A program made the position numbers and the translations under genes. A stretch of 64,000 nucleotides of DNA from NCBI GenBank assembly GCA_963797475.1, contig CAWCPR010000001.1:2542001-2606000 (forward strand). The letters run 5' to 3'. This document shows positions 1 through 8,700 of the stretch, piece by piece. How positions within the stretch are numbered: position 1 is the first letter of the stretch; each line of letters opens with the position of its first letter. This DNA is from CAWCPR01 sp963797475. Its GTDB lineage: Bacteria; Chloroflexota; Anaerolineae; Anaerolineales; UBA4823. The notes below the pieces were generated by a model. That model was not told where the DNA came from, made no database searches, and saw only the letters and a list, made by a program, of their open reading frames with translations.

Positions 1-2
1 AT

Positions 3-371
3 GACGCTTATTATGGCCAGGCGCAGAAAGTACGCACCCTGATCAAGCAGGATTTCGAGCAGGCTTTTGAACAGGTCGATGTGATCGCCGCTCCGGTTGC
101 TCCGACGACCGCCTTCCGCATCGGAGAGCACGCCGGCGACCCGCTCTCGATGTACCTGGAAGATGTTTTCACCCTGCCGGCCAACCTGGCTGGCGTCCCT
201 GGGCTGACTTTCCCGGTAGGTTTCGACAGCCGCGGGCTGCCTGTCGGGATGCAGTTGATGGGGCCGCACTTCCACGAGGAGATCCTCTTCCAGGCCGCGT
301 ATGCCTACCAACAGGCGACCGATTGGCATACAAAATCGCCGGCGAATTTTCGCGACGAACCGGTAGCATAG
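3..371 (+). CDS. gatA: Asp/Glu-tRNA amidotransferase subunit A, 3' end (partial)
   Basis: This is the C-terminal 122 residues of an amidase-signature protein; the 5' part lies outside the window and the reading frame is open from base 3. The stretch beginning DAYYGQAQKVRTLI, followed by the APVAPTTAF segment and the PANLAGVPGLTFPVGF and LPVGMQLMGP blocks, is typical of the GatA C-terminus. GatA hydrolyses glutamine and passes ammonia to GatB for transamidation of mischarged Glu-tRNA(Gln) or Asp-tRNA(Asn). A gatB lies about 11.6 kb downstream, so the two are not in one operon here. The last codons and the TAG stop are part of a REP-like palindrome (363-407). Another amidase-family member cannot be fully excluded from the tail alone. 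Confidence 0.85.
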   Translation, partial: DAYYGQAQKVRTLIKQDFEQAFEQVDVIAAPVAPTTAFRIGEHAGDPLSMYLEDVFTLPANLAGVPGLTFPVGFDSRGLPVGMQLMGPHFHEEILFQAAYAYQQATDWHTKSPANFRDEPVA

Positions 372-407
372 CCGCTTGTCGGCGCCGGGCACAAGGCCCT
401 ATGCTAC
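363..407. repeat. REP-like palindrome, unit 1
   Basis: This 45-bp imperfect inverted repeat has outer arms gtagcata (363-370) and tatgctac (400-407). Inner cttgt/acaag pairing surrounds a cggcgccg-containing loop. The same 45-mer recurs at 1026 and 1130. It begins inside gatA and supplies that gene's TAG stop. Confidence 0.85.
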
Positions 408-433
408 CTGGGCGCCGGATTGAATGTTAACCC

Positions 434-494
434 GTAGTATAGCCCCTTGTGGGCGACAGGCCGGGCACGCGACGGGCACAAGGCCCTATGCTAC
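434..494. repeat. REP-like palindrome, unit 2 (longer variant)
   Basis: A diverged, longer copy of the same element. The left arm is gtagtatag with a cccttgt segment, and the right arm is gggcacaaggccctatgctac. The loop is expanded by about 16 bases compared with the 45-bp units. It sits just upstream of the transposase gene. Confidence 0.75.
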
Positions 495-540
495 GCGGAC
501 GCAGGGTTCGTGGATGCGCAATTGTAAATGGGGTAGTTTT

Positions 541-1029
541 ATGCCATGGACAAAACCCTGTAAACCACCTGCCAACCAACGGCTCACACCCGAAATATAT
601 CAGGAGTCCGGGCTGGTGACGTTCGTTACCATCCGCGCCTACAGTAACCTGGTGCCTTTCACGGGCTCAGCCATCAACCAAATGGTCGTCGATACGCTCA
701 ATGCCGAGCAAGATCGGTTGAGATGCAATGTCTACACCTATTGCCTGATGCCCAACCACATCCATTTCCTGATCAGCCCGCGAATGGACGGCTCTTCCGT
801 CCTGGCGTATACCGACCAGTTCAAGGGAAAAACCACAAATTCCAGTTGGAAACTCGGCTGGCGTGGAAAACTCTGGCAGCCCCGATTCTTTGATCAAGTG
901 GTGAGATCGGAGGATGAACTGCGCAGGATTGCAGTGTATATCCTCGAAAATCCTGTTCGGAAGAGCCTGACGGACTCGCCCAATAAATGGCCCTGGTGTG
1001 GAAATTTTAATGAGCTGCCATTATCGTAG
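541..1029 (+). CDS. REP-associated tyrosine transposase (RAYT, Y1/IS200-like)
   Basis: This 162-residue protein belongs to the Y1 transposase superfamily. The HUH motif is visible as MPNHIHFLI, and the putative nucleophile tyrosine lies in the helix AVYILENPVRKSL. Other family hallmarks are LAYTDQFKGK and the GKLWQPRFFDQVVRSEDEL segment. RAYTs nick single-stranded REP palindromes and are usually single-copy and domesticated rather than IS-borne. I chose the ATG at 541 because homology begins soon after it; the frame is open further upstream, but that part is made of repeat sequence. Four REP-like palindromes flank the gene and its TAG stop lies within unit 3. Family assignment is firm; activity is inferred. 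Confidence 0.88.
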   Translation: MPWTKPCKPPANQRLTPEIYQESGLVTFVTIRAYSNLVPFTGSAINQMVVDTLNAEQDRLRCNVYTYCLMPNHIHFLISPRMDGSSVLAYTDQFKGKTTNSSWKLGWRGKLWQPRFFDQVVRSEDELRRIAVYILENPVRKSLTDSPNKWPWCGNFNELPLS

Positions 1030-1089
1030 CATAGCCGCTTGTCGGCGCCGGGCACAAGGCCCTACGCTACCTGGGCGTTGGGATGGGCA
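1026..1089. repeat. REP-like palindrome, unit 3 with tail
   Basis: The 45-bp palindrome at 1026-1070 matches unit 1 except for a single change in the right arm (cctacgctac). It is followed by a conserved tail, ctgggcgttgggatggg, shared with unit 4. The unit supplies the TAG stop of the transposase gene. Confidence 0.85.
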
Positions 1090-1129
1090 CACGGCCCCTA
1101 CGCCGTAAAACTGGTGGGCACACCAACTG

Positions 1130-1193
1130 GTAGCATAGCCGCTTGTCGGCGCCGGGCACAAGGCCCTATGCTACCTGGGCATTGGGATGGGAA
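1130..1193. repeat. REP-like palindrome, unit 4 with tail
   Basis: This 45-bp palindrome (1130-1174) has the same core as unit 1, and its tail ctgggcattgggatggg runs to about 1191. The G-rich tail lies immediately before the next gene and would serve as its ribosome-binding site. Between units 3 and 4 (1090-1129) there is only a degenerate fragment, cggcccctacgcc. Confidence 0.85.
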
Positions 1194-1195
1194 CA

Positions 1196-2980
1196 ATGAT
1201 AAAACTACCTGCTACTGCAATTGAATTCCAAAACTGGACCTGGGCTCAAATCGAGCCCTACTACCAGGAATTGATCGACCGTCCCCTGGACGATCAGAGC
1301 GTGTATGCCTGGCTGGCGGATTGGACTGAACTGGCGAGCCTGCTCTCAGAAAGATTCCAGCGATCCTTTCTGGCGACCGCGGTAAATACCCGCGATGAGC
1401 AGGCCGCGCAGCGTTATACCGCATTCCTGGATGAGATCTATCCCTTGCAGCAAAGCATGGAACAGCGCCTGAAAGAAAAGCTGCTTTCCAGCCGGCTTGA
1501 GCCGCAGGGATTCGCCATCCCTTTGCGAAACCTGCGCGCCGAGGCGGACCTGTATTGTGAGGCCAATCTGGAGCTGCTCAGCGAGGAGCTAAAGCTGGGA
1601 ATAGAATACGACCGCATCATCGGCGCCCAAACCGTAAGCTGGCATGGCGAGGAGATCACGGTCGCGCAAATGCAGCCCCATTACCAGAATCCAGACCGGG
1701 ACCAGCGGGAGCAGGCCTGGCGGCTGGCAAGCGCTCGCCAGCTCGCAGACCGGCAATCGATCAACAAGCTTTGGCAGAAACTCCTGGATTTACGCCTGAG
1801 AATCGCGGCGAATGCCGGCAAGCCCGACTACAGGGCCTTCAAATGGCAGGAGATGCTGCGCTTCGACTATACACCCGCTGACTGCATCCAGTTCCACCAG
1901 GCAATCGGGTCGGCGGTCGTCCCGGCGGCGCGGCGCATCTATGAAAAACGCCGCCAGCGCCTGGGAGTGGAAAGCCTGCGACCTTGGGACCTGGATGTCG
2001 ACGTTTTTGGGCGGGCGCCGCTGCGCCCATTTGGCGCTACGGACGAATTGGAGCGCAAGGTCGAAACGATCTTCTGCCAGGTAGACCCACAGCTAGGCGA
2101 ATATTTTGCATCCATGCGCCAGGAGGGCCTGCTGGACGTGGAAAATCGTAAGGGGAAAGCTCCCGGAGCTTTTTGCATTGAATTTGAAGCCGACCGGCGC
2201 CCCTTTATTTTCGCCAACACAGTCGGCATTTACGACGATGTGCAAACAATGCTGCACGAAGGCGGACATGCCTTTCACGTTTTTGAATCCGGTCACCTGC
2301 CCTACCGCCAATTGAAACAGGTCCCCATGGAATTCGCGGAAGTCGCCTCGATGGGGATGGAGCTTCTGGCCGCGCCGTACCTGACGGCCGCAAGCGGGGG
2401 CTTTTATACGGAAAAAGACGCCGCCCGGGCCAGGATCGAGCACCTGGAACAGACCCTTCTGTTCTGGCCTTACATGGCGATCGTCGACGCTTTCCAACAC
2501 TGGGTCTATACCCACCCACAAGATGCCTCCAATCCATCCAACTGCGACGCTCAATGGGCAGAGCTGTGGGAGCGGTTCAGGGGCGGTGTGGACTGGAGCG
2601 GCCTGGAGCAAGAAATGATGACCGGCTGGCAGCGCAAGGGGCATATCCACCAGGCACCCTTTTATTACGTGGAGTACGGCCTGGCGCAATTGGGCGCAGT
2701 TCAGGTCTTTCACAACGCATTGCAGGACCAGGCCGGCGCTGTAGCCGGCTACCGCAGGGCATTATCCCTGGGCGGGAGCGTCCCCTTGCCGCAGCTTTTC
2801 AGCGCGGCAGGCGCGCGCTTCGCATTCGACAGCGAGTCTCTCAGGGCGGCTGTAAAGCTGTTGGAGGATACGATCGCTTCGCTGGAAGCGGTCGCCGGGG
2901 TTAAAATAACCACAACCTTACGATCAAACATCCGGCAAACGGATACGGAGGCCAATTTGGATGGAGACTCCCTTAATTGA
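1196..2980 (+). CDS. M3-family oligoendopeptidase (first of tandem pair)
   Basis: A gluzincin metallopeptidase of about 594 residues in the thimet/oligoendopeptidase F-like family, presumably cytosolic and cleaving short peptides. The zinc motif HEGGHAFHVFE begins at about residue 354. The downstream segment EFAEVASMGMELL supplies the expected third ligand glutamate. No signal peptide is visible. I prefer the ATG at 1196, preceded by gggatggga; the in-frame ATG at 1187 lies inside the conserved tail of a REP unit. The gene overlaps the next, closely related peptidase gene by 20 bp, suggesting translational coupling. Confidence 0.9.
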   Translation: MIKLPATAIEFQNWTWAQIEPYYQELIDRPLDDQSVYAWLADWTELASLLSERFQRSFLATAVNTRDEQAAQRYTAFLDEIYPLQQSMEQRLKEKLLSSRLEPQGFAIPLRNLRAEADLYCEANLELLSEELKLGIEYDRIIGAQTVSWHGEEITVAQMQPHYQNPDRDQREQAWRLASARQLADRQSINKLWQKLLDLRLRIAANAGKPDYRAFKWQEMLRFDYTPADCIQFHQAIGSAVVPAARRIYEKRRQRLGVESLRPWDLDVDVFGRAPLRPFGATDELERKVETIFCQVDPQLGEYFASMRQEGLLDVENRKGKAPGAFCIEFEADRRPFIFANTVGIYDDVQTMLHEGGHAFHVFESGHLPYRQLKQVPMEFAEVASMGMELLAAPYLTAASGGFYTEKDAARARIEHLEQTLLFWPYMAIVDAFQHWVYTHPQDASNPSNCDAQWAELWERFRGGVDWSGLEQEMMTGWQRKGHIHQAPFYYVEYGLAQLGAVQVFHNALQDQAGAVAGYRRALSLGGSVPLPQLFSAAGARFAFDSESLRAAVKLLEDTIASLEAVAGVKITTTLRSNIRQTDTEANLDGDSLN

Positions 2981-4691
2981 TTCATTACCCACCGGGATCG
3001 AACCTTTCATGGAATGGACCTGGACACAAATTGAACCCCATTTCAAGGAGCTCCAGGCCCAGGCTTTAGACGAACAGAATATCCATCAATGGCTGTCAAG
3101 CTGGTCACGCTTGAACGACCTGCTCAGCGAGCGCTACGCCCGCTTGACGGTGGCGACCACGCTGGACACCAGCGATCCGATCGCCGAAGAGCAATTCAAC
3201 GCATTTCTGGATGACATCTTCCCTGGCTGGCAGGCAGCCGAACAAAAACTTAAAGACCTGTTGCTCGCCAGCGGGTTAGAGCCGGATGGGTTCGAAGTGC
3301 CTTTACGCAAAATGCGCACCGAGGCCGCCCTCTTCCGGGAAGAAAACCTGCCGCTGCTCTCGCAGGAACGCAAGCTCGCCTCACAGTACAACCGCATCAT
3401 CGGCGCCCAGACCGTGACCTGGGAGGGGAAGGAGCGCACGCTGCAGCAACTGCGCCCGGTTTACCAGACGCCTCAAAGGGAAGTGCGCGAAAACGCCTGG
3501 CGCTTATCCGCCGCCCGCCAGTTGGCGGACCGCGCCGCCATCGACGATCTTTGGCGGCAGTTTATGACCCTGCGTGACCAACTGAGGCGAAACGCCGGCC
3601 TTCCCGATTACCGCCTTTACCGCTGGCAGCAGTTGTTGCGATTGGATTACACACCGGATGACTGCTTGCAATTCCAGGCCGCGATCGAGCAGGTCGCCGT
3701 ACCCGCCGCCAGGCGGGTGTATGAAAAACAACGCCAGCGCCTGGCGGTTGAGCGGCTGCGACCCTGGGACCTGGACCAGGATCTGTATCCCATCCGCCTG
3801 CCCGGACTGCCCTCCTACGGCAGCGTGGAGAACCTTGAAAGCACGGCCGAGGCGATCTTCCATAAAGTGGACTCTACGTTTGGCCAATATTTCCACATCA
3901 TGCGCCGCGAGGGCCTGCTCAACCTGGCAAACTACAAAGGCAAAGCGCCAGGAGGCTATTGCACCGGTTTTCCTGTCACCCGGCGGCCCTTCATTTTTAT
4001 GAACGCCGTCGGCCTGCCTGGCGATGTTCGCACCATCTTACACGAGTCCGGGCACGCTTTCCATAATTTCGAGCGCATCCGTCTGCCTTACGCCCAGCAA
4101 CGCAACCCCGGCCTGGAATTTTCCGAAGTGGCCTCCATGTCCATGGAATTGTTAACCTCGCCCTACCTGGCAAAAAGCCAGGGTGGTTTTTACAATGAGC
4201 CAGATGCCGCTCTGGCGCTCACGGAACAACTCGAGCGCATCCTTCTATTCTGGCCTTACATGGCGGTAGTGGATGCTTTCCAACACTGGGCTTACACACA
4301 CCACGACCTGGCCAGCGAGCCTGCCAACTGCGATGCACACTGGCTCGAGCTTTGGGAAAGATTCATGCCAGGCGTAGATTGGAGCGGCCTGGAAGCTGAG
4401 GCGATGACCGGCTGGCATCGCAAACAGCATATCTTTCGCTACCCGTTCTATTACGTCGAATACGGGGTCGCCCAGCTTGGCGCGGTTCAGGTATGGCGAA
4501 ATGCCCTGCAGGATCAAGCCGCCTCGGTGGAGCACTACCGGCAAGCCCTCTGCCTGGGAGGTACGGCTAACCTTCCGCAGCTTTACAAATCTGCCGGGGC
4601 GACTTTTGCCTTCGATGCAGAGACGTTGGGCGCAGCGGTGCAACTGGTTGAAGAAACTATCGCCTCGCTCGAGGACAGGATCAGCCAATGA
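2961..4691 (+). CDS. M3-family oligoendopeptidase (second of tandem pair)
   Basis: A 576-residue paralogue of the preceding gene, colinear along its whole length. Both share WTWxQIEP near the N-terminus, the RIIGAQTV block, the RRPFIF block before the active site and FYYVEYGxAQLGAVQV near the C-terminus. The zinc site is HESGHAFHNFE, starting at residue 361, with EFSEVASMSMELL following. No export signal is seen. The start overlaps the end of the first gene by 20 bp. The two copies have diverged considerably, so this is an old tandem duplication, possibly with different peptide preferences. Confidence 0.9.
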   Translation: METPLIDSLPTGIEPFMEWTWTQIEPHFKELQAQALDEQNIHQWLSSWSRLNDLLSERYARLTVATTLDTSDPIAEEQFNAFLDDIFPGWQAAEQKLKDLLLASGLEPDGFEVPLRKMRTEAALFREENLPLLSQERKLASQYNRIIGAQTVTWEGKERTLQQLRPVYQTPQREVRENAWRLSAARQLADRAAIDDLWRQFMTLRDQLRRNAGLPDYRLYRWQQLLRLDYTPDDCLQFQAAIEQVAVPAARRVYEKQRQRLAVERLRPWDLDQDLYPIRLPGLPSYGSVENLESTAEAIFHKVDSTFGQYFHIMRREGLLNLANYKGKAPGGYCTGFPVTRRPFIFMNAVGLPGDVRTILHESGHAFHNFERIRLPYAQQRNPGLEFSEVASMSMELLTSPYLAKSQGGFYNEPDAALALTEQLERILLFWPYMAVVDAFQHWAYTHHDLASEPANCDAHWLELWERFMPGVDWSGLEAEAMTGWHRKQHIFRYPFYYVEYGVAQLGAVQVWRNALQDQAASVEHYRQALCLGGTANLPQLYKSAGATFAFDAETLGAAVQLVEETIASLEDRISQ

Positions 4692-4752
4692 CCGTGCAGC
4701 GCTTCCGAATCGGAGACGCCCGTTTTCAACCACAGCCTTGAAGGAGGGATTT

Positions 4753-5733
4753 ATGCAGTATTTGAATTTGGGCGCTTGCGGGCTTAAAGTTTCCCGCCTT
4801 TGCCTGGGGATGATGACGTACGGCTCGCGCAAATGGCATGATTGGGTGCTGGAAGAGGAAGAAAGCCGCCCGGTTATCCGGCGCGCCCTGGAATTGGGGA
4901 TAATTTTTTTCGATACCTCGGATAGCTATTCAAATGGGGTCAGCGAGGAAATTACCGGGCGAGCGCTGCGCGACTTTGCCCGCAGGGAAGAAGTGGTCAT
5001 TGCGACCAAGGTTTATTTCCCGACCGGCGAAGGCCAAAACCAGCGCGGCCTGTCGCGCCTCCATATTATGAACGCCATCGATGCCTCCCTGCGCCGCCTG
5101 GGCACGGATTATGTGGATTTGTACCAGATCCATCGTTGGGATAAGGAGACACCCATCCAGGAGACCCTGGAGGCGCTGCACGACGTGGTGAAAGCCGGCA
5201 AAGCGCGCTATATTGGCGCTTCCAGCATGTTCGCCTGGCAATTCACCAAAGCGCTTTACCTGGCCGATCTGCACGGCTGGACCCGCTTCGCCAGCATGCA
5301 AAATCATTACAACCTGGTCTACCGCGAGGAAGAACGCGAAATGATCCCCTTATGCCGGGCTGAGGGCATCGGCCTCATCCCCTGGAGCCCGCTGGCGCGT
5401 GGTTTCCTGACAGGTAATCGCTCGCGCCAGGATTGGGGAGGCACAACGCGCGCCAAAACCGACGACTTTTCCCACCAACTGTACTACCAGGATGCGGACT
5501 TCGAGGTAGTGGACCGTGTGACTGCTCTGGCGCAGCGCCGCGGGCTTGCCCCGGCGCAGATCGCCCTGGCCTGGTTATACCACAAGCCAGGGGTCACCGC
5601 TCCGATCGTCGGGGCTCGCACAATCCAGCACCTCGAACAGGCGGTCGCCGCCCTCGAGATCGGGCTCTCCGCAGAAGAAATGGCCTCGTTGGAAGAGCCC
5701 TACCAGCCTCACTCCGTGCTGGAGCACAGCTAA
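4753..5733 (+). CDS. Aldo/keto reductase
   Basis: A 326-residue NADPH-dependent oxidoreductase with a TIM-barrel fold. The AKR tetrad is visible: Asp and Tyr in FFDTSDSYSNG, Lys in VIATKVYF and His in YQIHRWD. The C-terminal cofactor-binding block reads APIVGARTIQHLEQA. The start at 4753 is fixed by aaggaggg at 4741-4748, and open frame upstream of it belongs to the previous gene. It resembles the AKR group that acts on sugar-derived or small aldehydes, but the substrate cannot be read from sequence. The gene lies 61 bp after the peptidase pair and converges on the subtilase gene. Confidence 0.9.
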   Translation: MQYLNLGACGLKVSRLCLGMMTYGSRKWHDWVLEEEESRPVIRRALELGIIFFDTSDSYSNGVSEEITGRALRDFARREEVVIATKVYFPTGEGQNQRGLSRLHIMNAIDASLRRLGTDYVDLYQIHRWDKETPIQETLEALHDVVKAGKARYIGASSMFAWQFTKALYLADLHGWTRFASMQNHYNLVYREEEREMIPLCRAEGIGLIPWSPLARGFLTGNRSRQDWGGTTRAKTDDFSHQLYYQDADFEVVDRVTALAQRRGLAPAQIALAWLYHKPGVTAPIVGARTIQHLEQAVAALEIGLSAEEMASLEEPYQPHSVLEHS

Positions 5734-5771
5734 TAGGGCAGATTGGCGCGCCCGGGTCTTAATGCCCCGCC

Positions 5772-8700
5772 TCAGCGCCTGACGACCGGCAGGTAGAGAT
5801 TAATGGCCGGGCCGCCTCCCTGGCGCAGGTAATCCCCTGAGCCTGCTAACGCGAACGGTTGTTGGCCGCCCTGGGGGATGTTGACCCCATGAACGATCAC
5901 GCTGTAAGTGCCGTACTGCGCCTTGGGGATGGTCAGCCCTTCCACGGTGTTGCAGGCATCCCACTTGCCATCCCGCAGGCACTGCCCGCTGGCATAAGTG
6001 CCGGCGTTGCCGTAATAATGGCTGCCATCCGGTGCGATCACCTCTAAATCGAGATCGTTCACCAAATTCCGGGCAGACAGCGGCAGGCCTGGGTAATCCG
6101 TCCATACCAGGGTGAAGTGCAGCGGGCCGCCTAATACAGGTTTTGGCGTAGGTGTGGGGGTCGGCGGGCTTCCGGCGCACAGGTGCCAGGAAACATCGTC
6201 AATATTCACATTTTCCGGTCCGCTGACATTGCGGATCCGGAATCGCAGGCGGGTGCTTTTCCCGGAGAGTGAAGCCAGCTCGCCGGCTGTAAACGTATGG
6301 CTGAACTGCTGCCAGGTTGAGGTTGCCGAAGTCAGGGTGCCTACATGTACGTTAACGACCGCGCCCGCGCCGTCGGTAATATCCACGTCCAGCGTAAAGC
6401 TGCCGTCGCCCTGGGTCTGGTAGTAGAAGCTGAGGTCCCCGGAGCTGAGACCCGCCGGCAGGCTCGACGCCTGCCACAAATCCCCGGTCGCCGGCGTATC
6501 CGTCCAACCCATAATAGCGGCGTTTTTACCGCCGTGGGCGATGCCCTGGTTGATCGTGAAACGGGCGTTGCCCGAGACGTTCCAGTTCGGATGGGTCGTA
6601 TTGTTGACGGCCTGTTCAAACCCGCCGTCGACGACCCTTAAGGGACAAACGGACTGGGTGGAAGTGGCGGTCGGCGTAGGTGTTTTCGTCGGCGTAGGCG
6701 TAAATGTCGGGGTAGGCTGGCCGTCCGGGGTCGTCACATTCAAAGCTATGTCGTCGATCCAGCCTTCGCTGATATCGGAAAAATCGGTCGCAAGCTGATA
6801 CCCGAAAAGGACGTTTTGCCCGGCAGCCAGGGCAAGCTCTTGCGCCGTCAGGGTATAGCTCAGCTTCGTCCAACCGACTGTCCCGGACACACCAAAGTCC
6901 CACCAGCAGTTGCCCCACAGCACATTCCCGCTCAGATCCCACATGCCGAAGCAAAAGTAATCTGCGCTGGCAAAGGTCTCGACGGTCTGCGTCTTATACC
7001 AGAATTCCACCGTCGCGCTGCTGGCGTTGGCTGGGACGCTGACCGTCTGGTAGACCTGGTCGTTGGCAAGATCGTAGCCGCCAAAATGGGCCGACCAGAC
7101 ACCAGAATGATAGACCAGGGTGCTCAGGCTGGGCAGCCCGAATAACACCCAGGGCGACGTGCCGCTTTCAAATCCCGGGTTCTGCAAAAGCTGGCTCGTC
7201 CCTGCCGGGGATCCGGGCGAGACGCTTTCGGCTCCCGGCAGTTTCTCCCTGGGGAGATCCTGCAGCTTGCGTCCCGGAGGCTCTGGGGTGAGCTGCGGTT
7301 CGGGGGTGCCTTGCAGCGACGGCTCGCCCGCCGGCGCTTCAATTGCCGGCTCGGCTTGCGCCTCAGCTTCGGGCGCAGCTTCTGCCGGTGAATCTCCGCC
7401 AGCGCCCGCCAGCGCCAACTGGTTGCCAATGGTCACCTGGTAGGTGATGGTGGCGCCGGTGTTGAGCCCGCTGTTGTTGTCTTCTACCCAAATCTTGCGC
7501 GGCGAAGCCGGGTTCAAGCTGCCATCCAGGTCAACCCGCCCCCAGCCGGAGACGATATTCGGGCGGTGGTTGGGAATCTCCTGCGGGTTGGTGTACTGGC
7601 CCGGGCTCATATCGGCCGCCCCGTTGATCAGCGCAGCCTTCATCAGGGCCGCGCTGGGGTTGAGGATGCCGCGCGACTTGACCAGCCATTCGCGAACGAC
7701 CGCGGCCGCGCCGGCGGTCAGCGGCGTCGCCATGCTGGTGCCGCCTTCGTAGATGTAATTGGCGTCATAAACTCCCCAACCGGTGCCGGCAGCAGGATCG
7801 TGCGAACGGTCGGAGATGATGAACGTGCCCGGGGCGGTAATGTCCGGCTTGATGCGCCCGTCATCGGTCGGGCCGCGGCTTGAAAAGGCCGCCATTCCAT
7901 TGATGTTGTTGGCAAGCTGGTCGTCGGCAATCGGGTTTGCCGTGAAGTCCGCCGGCCAACCCAGTCCCCAGGTAATGCTGAACGCCGGCCGGTTATTCTC
8001 AGAGGCCCCTACCGTAAGGACATCCTTGGCAGTTCCCGGGGAGCCAAGCGAATCCGGGTCGACCAGGCCATCCGCGTTGGCGTCTATGCCGCTGTTGCCG
8101 GCGGCGTACAAAATTAACAGGTCCTTGTATTTCCAGGCGGCTTCGTCGGCGCGGGCCGAGATCGCGTCGTAGCCGCCGTACTGCGGGCTTTGGGCGGTGC
8201 CGCCAGTTGGCCCGCCCCAGGAGTTGGTGTGCACGCGCGCCCCCTGGGTGTAGGCCGGGCCAAAGATATAAGCAGCCATATCATCCGGGATACACTCCAG
8301 GCCGCCCCCCGGCGCGTTATCGATTGCCTGGAAAACCAGGCGCGCCTCCGGCGCCACCCCGGCGAAAGAGCCGCCATACTGGTGGGCAGCCGGATTGCTG
8401 CCGGAAAGCACGCCGCTGCCCAAAACGCTCCCGGCAACGTGCGTGCCATGGGCATCGAAGTCATTCCAGGTGGTGCGCCCGCCATTGTAATTGGCGCAGA
8501 TGGACATCCCCTTCACGATGCGCCCGGAGAAATCGGCGCTGATGGTGGCAGGGTTACCCACGTCCAGGCCGGTATCGGCCACGGCGACGATCTGATTGGC
8601 GCCATACAGGTGCAGGGCGTTGCGAACATTGTTGGCGTGCATGATCGTCCCGCCGGCCACATCGTTGAAAAGCTGGCGCGGCAGGTAAGGCTCCACCCAA

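Noticed and set aside
1039..1224. Short plus-strand frame of 61 codons after the transposase gene
   Set aside because: It consists almost entirely of REP palindrome sequence translated and overlaps the peptidase start; no protein character.
4477..4752. Upstream extension of the aldo/keto reductase frame
   Set aside because: It overlaps the second peptidase gene. A strong ribosome-binding site at 4741 and family homology place the start at 4753.
5775..5801. Sortase LPXTG-type sorting signal
   Set aside because: The tails have LP[VL]V or LPLN with no Thr-Gly, no following hydrophobic helix and no clear charged tail. They are not LPXTG signals.
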